NCBI RefSeq assembly: GCF_020733705.1
Contig: NZ_JAJFZM010000002.1
Coordinates: 434,001 to 498,000 of the forward strand
DNA length: 64,000 nt
Source: Nocardia australiensis
GTDB taxonomy: Bacteria; Actinomycetota; Actinomycetes; Mycobacteriales; Mycobacteriaceae
Reading direction: 5' to 3'
The position numbers and the translations under genes were made by a program. The notes under the pieces were generated by a model. That model was given only the letters and a program-made list of their open reading frames with translations. It ran no database searches and was not told the DNA's origin. Of this stretch, positions 62,085 to 64,000 are shown piece after piece (the stretch's first letter is position 1; every line of letters begins with the position of its first letter).

Positions 62085-62103
62085 TGTTGTTACTGTCGCA
62101 ACA
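62085..62103. promoter_or_regulatory. Inverted repeat TGTTG-N9-CAACA
   Basis: 5-bp perfect arms in the 236-bp divergent region between the IclR and VOC genes. Suitable size for an IclR-type operator. Confidence 0.4.
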
Positions 62104-62253
62104 GACGTTGGCCCACAGGAAACACGCCGCCGATGAAGTTCTCTTACTCTCGCCACTCGATCTGGAGGTTCGTGGTGAGAGCCATCAACGATTTGGCTGG
62201 CCCTTGTCAACAGCCATCTCACACACCAGTCGACTACCGAGGAAATGTGAAAC

Positions 62254-62988
62254 ATGAGTTCAGTCAACAGAATGATCGGCCACGTCATCGTGCTCACGTC
62301 GCCGACAGAGATGATCGAAATATCGGACCGCTTGGAGAAAGTTGGTTTCTCATTCGGGAATGAGGTTGTCGAGCAGGTTGCCGGGATCAAGTCACGGATG
62401 CTGCCAATCCACGGCGGCGGATTTATCGAACTCGCCAGCGAACTATCACCGGGTTCGTTTCTAAAGGGCAAGGTTTTTGACCGAACACCGCGGATCTTTG
62501 CCGTTACATACACGACAGACGATGCGGGCGGCGAACTCGCTCGATGGCGTCAGTTGCCCGGACTCGAACACGCGAGCGCGCAAGTCGGCTCGTGGAAACG
62601 TGAGGACGGCACAATGGGGCACTACCTGGGAGTCGCGCCAACCCCTCCGGTAGGCGAGATATTCTTCGGCCTCCGCGACAGCTTCATGTTTCCCCCTCCT
62701 TATCTCGAAGTAGCCGATACCGCACCGCGGATCAGTCGGATCACCGTCACTGGCCCAGACGCTGAAAGCTGGCGAACTCGGCACGAAGAACTCTTTTCCT
62801 TGCCGGAGCGAGATGGCGTCCTGCACGCAGGCCCGACCGAGTTGATCTTCGAGCAGGAGACCGGACTCAGCACAGAAATCGCTCTAACGCTCTCCGTGCC
62901 ACGAGTGGATGTCGATATCGAATTGACTTCTGGCCGTATTCGATTCGTATCGGACGCTGATTATGCAGCCACGAGTACAGAACGCTGA
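62254..62988 (+). CDS. VOC/glyoxalase-like domain protein
   Basis: A 244-residue protein with two vicinal-oxygen-chelate-like halves: MIGHVIVLTSPTEMIEISDR and GGFIELAS in the first, PRISRITVTGPDAESW and LIFEQETG in the second. The pattern fits the glyoxalase-like family without a known reaction. His in GHVIV and Glu in GFIELA could be metal ligands. A GAGGAA site precedes ATG. Twelve bases separate it from the hydantoinase gene, so the two are co-transcribed. Confidence 0.75.
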   Translation: MSSVNRMIGHVIVLTSPTEMIEISDRLEKVGFSFGNEVVEQVAGIKSRMLPIHGGGFIELASELSPGSFLKGKVFDRTPRIFAVTYTTDDAGGELARWRQLPGLEHASAQVGSWKREDGTMGHYLGVAPTPPVGEIFFGLRDSFMFPPPYLEVADTAPRISRITVTGPDAESWRTRHEELFSLPERDGVLHAGPTELIFEQETGLSTEIALTLSVPRVDVDIELTSGRIRFVSDADYAATSTER

Positions 62989-63000
62989 GAGGGCATCACA

Positions 63001-64000
63001 ATGGGGCACACCATAGCCGTCGATGTCGGCGGAACCTTTACCGATGTGGTTGCCACGGATGGTAACGGAGTCTTTACCGGGAAGGTGCCTTCTCGCCCAC
63101 ACGACGAGTCGACCGCCGTACTCGAGGCGGTCAAGATCGCCGCAGAGCACTACGGGCGGTCTCAGACGGATCTGCTTCAGAACACTGAATTCCTGATCCT
63201 CGGAACGACCGTTGTCACCAACGCGATGCTGGAGTACAGCGGCGTTCCGACTGGTCTGATCACGACGAAAGGTTTCCGCGACGTTCTAGAAATACGTCGC
63301 GGGTACAAGGAAAGCTTATTCGATCTGTCTCTGCCGGCACCACACCCCATCGTCCGGCGGCGTCACCGCAAGGGTGTTGCGGAGCGCATCGACTACACCG
63401 GGCAGGTCGTAGTTCCGCTCGATGAGGAAGAGGTGCGTGAGGCGGTCAGGGAACTGAAAGCCGAGGGCATCGAATCCGTCGCGGTATGCCTCCTGTTCTC
63501 TTTCACAAACGACGTTCACGAGCGCCGGATCGCGGAGATAATCGGTGAGGAGCATCCAAAGTGCTTCGTGACCCTCTCCTGCGACGTGTTACCTCAGATC
63601 CGAGAATTCGAGCGCGTCAGCACGACGGTCGTCAATGCGTATACGAGTCCATTGTTGAAGGAGTATCTGGGGAAACTCGATGTGGGTCTGCGTTCCGCAG
63701 GTTTCGCTGGCGAACTGGTCGTCATGCAATCCAACGGCGGCATTATGGACGTTGGCTATTCGACCGAGCATGGGGTCGACGCAGTGCTCTCCGGTCCGGC
63801 CGGAGGAGTGGTGGCGGCGGTCGCTCTCGGCGAGCGCTCCGGCTACCGCAACATCATGACCGCCGATATGGGTGGCACCAGCTACGATGTCTGTCTGATC
63901 CACGACGGTAAACCCGAGATAGGCGTTGAGAACTGGATCAGCCGCTACCGGGTCGACGTACCGTTGGTCGACATTCACACAATCGGTTCCGGTGGAGGAT
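63001..64000 (+). CDS. Hydantoinase/oxoprolinase A-type subunit (3' end outside window)
   Basis: 333 codons are visible and the frame is open to the last base. The N-terminal IAVDVGGTFTDVVATD is the phosphate-binding loop of the ASKHA fold, followed by LILGTTVVTNAMLEYSG, GFRDVLEIRRGYKESLFDL, QSNGGIMD, VLSGPAGGV and TADMGGTSYDV. This is the HyuA/AcxA family: ATP-dependent hydantoinases, 5-oxoprolinases and acetone/acetophenone carboxylases. A B subunit is expected just beyond the window. A GAGAGGG site precedes ATG. Hydantoin, lactam or ketone substrates are all possible. Confidence 0.92.
   Translation, partial: MGHTIAVDVGGTFTDVVATDGNGVFTGKVPSRPHDESTAVLEAVKIAAEHYGRSQTDLLQNTEFLILGTTVVTNAMLEYSGVPTGLITTKGFRDVLEIRRGYKESLFDLSLPAPHPIVRRRHRKGVAERIDYTGQVVVPLDEEEVREAVRELKAEGIESVAVCLLFSFTNDVHERRIAEIIGEEHPKCFVTLSCDVLPQIREFERVSTTVVNAYTSPLLKEYLGKLDVGLRSAGFAGELVVMQSNGGIMDVGYSTEHGVDAVLSGPAGGVVAAVALGERSGYRNIMTADMGGTSYDVCLIHDGKPEIGVENWISRYRVDVPLVDIHTIGSGGG

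Noticed and set aside
1-64000. tRNA, rRNA, CRISPR array, phage or plasmid functions
   Set aside because: None was seen on either strand; no integrase, transposase, replication or partition gene is present in the window.

Overview
This window is high-GC actinobacterial DNA. The organism is probably of the Rhodococcus/Nocardia group (Mycobacteriales). The support is the codon bias toward G/C at third positions, the many ATGA/GTGA gene overlaps, TANNNT -10 boxes placed for leaderless transcription, KstR-type steroid operators (T-N2-AAC-N2-GTT-N2-A) and a self-sufficient CYP116B-like P450. I see no rRNA, tRNA, CRISPR array, transposase or phage gene. Nearly every gene encodes a catabolic enzyme, an uptake transporter or a one-component regulator (four IclR, two AraC, two PaaX, one MarR, one PucR). 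This is a stacked catabolic region with signs of patchwork assembly.

Layout: (1) 1-5.7 kb: 3' part of a dihydropyrimidinase-like amidohydrolase, a class III CoA transferase and an MFS permease, then a TauE/SafE permease divergent from an AraC regulator. (2) 5.8-13.2 kb: an SDR, an IclR regulator and an operon of crotonase, zinc-ribbon/OB-fold (DUF35) protein, thiolase-like protein, PaaK-like CoA ligase and second thiolase-like protein. An identical palindromic operator lies in front of the SDR/IclR pair and in front of the crotonase. (3) 13.4-17.1 kb: an acyl-CoA ligase and a 3-ketosteroid-Delta1-dehydrogenase-like flavoprotein preceded by two KstR-type boxes. (4) 17.5-23.9 kb: IclR regulator divergent from NTF2-like, SDR, SDR, flavoprotein, MHS transporter and second NTF2-like genes. 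(5) 24-34.7 kb: AraC regulator, quinone oxidoreductase, TauD-type dioxygenase, beta-keto acid cleavage enzyme (BKACE), MFS permease, small hydrolase, acetoacetyl-CoA synthetase, acyl-CoA ligase and a CMD protein. This block is bracketed by two nearly identical palindromic hairpins. (6) 34.8-39.1 kb: a decayed alpha/beta hydrolase, an MHS transporter and a P450-reductase fusion. (7) 39.3-44.9 kb: IclR and MarR regulators and the homogentisate pathway (hmgA, a conserved unknown, fahA), ending in a truncated 3-oxoacid CoA-transferase subunit.

(8) 45-61.2 kb is the most coherent pathway. Tryptophan 2,3-dioxygenase, kynurenine formamidase and kynureninase would turn tryptophan into anthranilate plus alanine. 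A 2-aminobenzoate-CoA ligase and an anthraniloyl-CoA monooxygenase/reductase fusion would activate and dearomatise anthranilate. A RidA protein, an FAH-family hydrolase, a cupin and two thioesterases are placed to process the product. Two PaaX regulators and a related operator-like sequence at three promoters suggest one regulon. A C-terminal remnant of a second, diverged monooxygenase/reductase overlaps the formamidase gene, and the intact copy ends at a rearrangement breakpoint. (9) 61.2-64 kb: IclR divergent from a VOC protein and the 5' end of a hydantoinase A gene that runs off the window.
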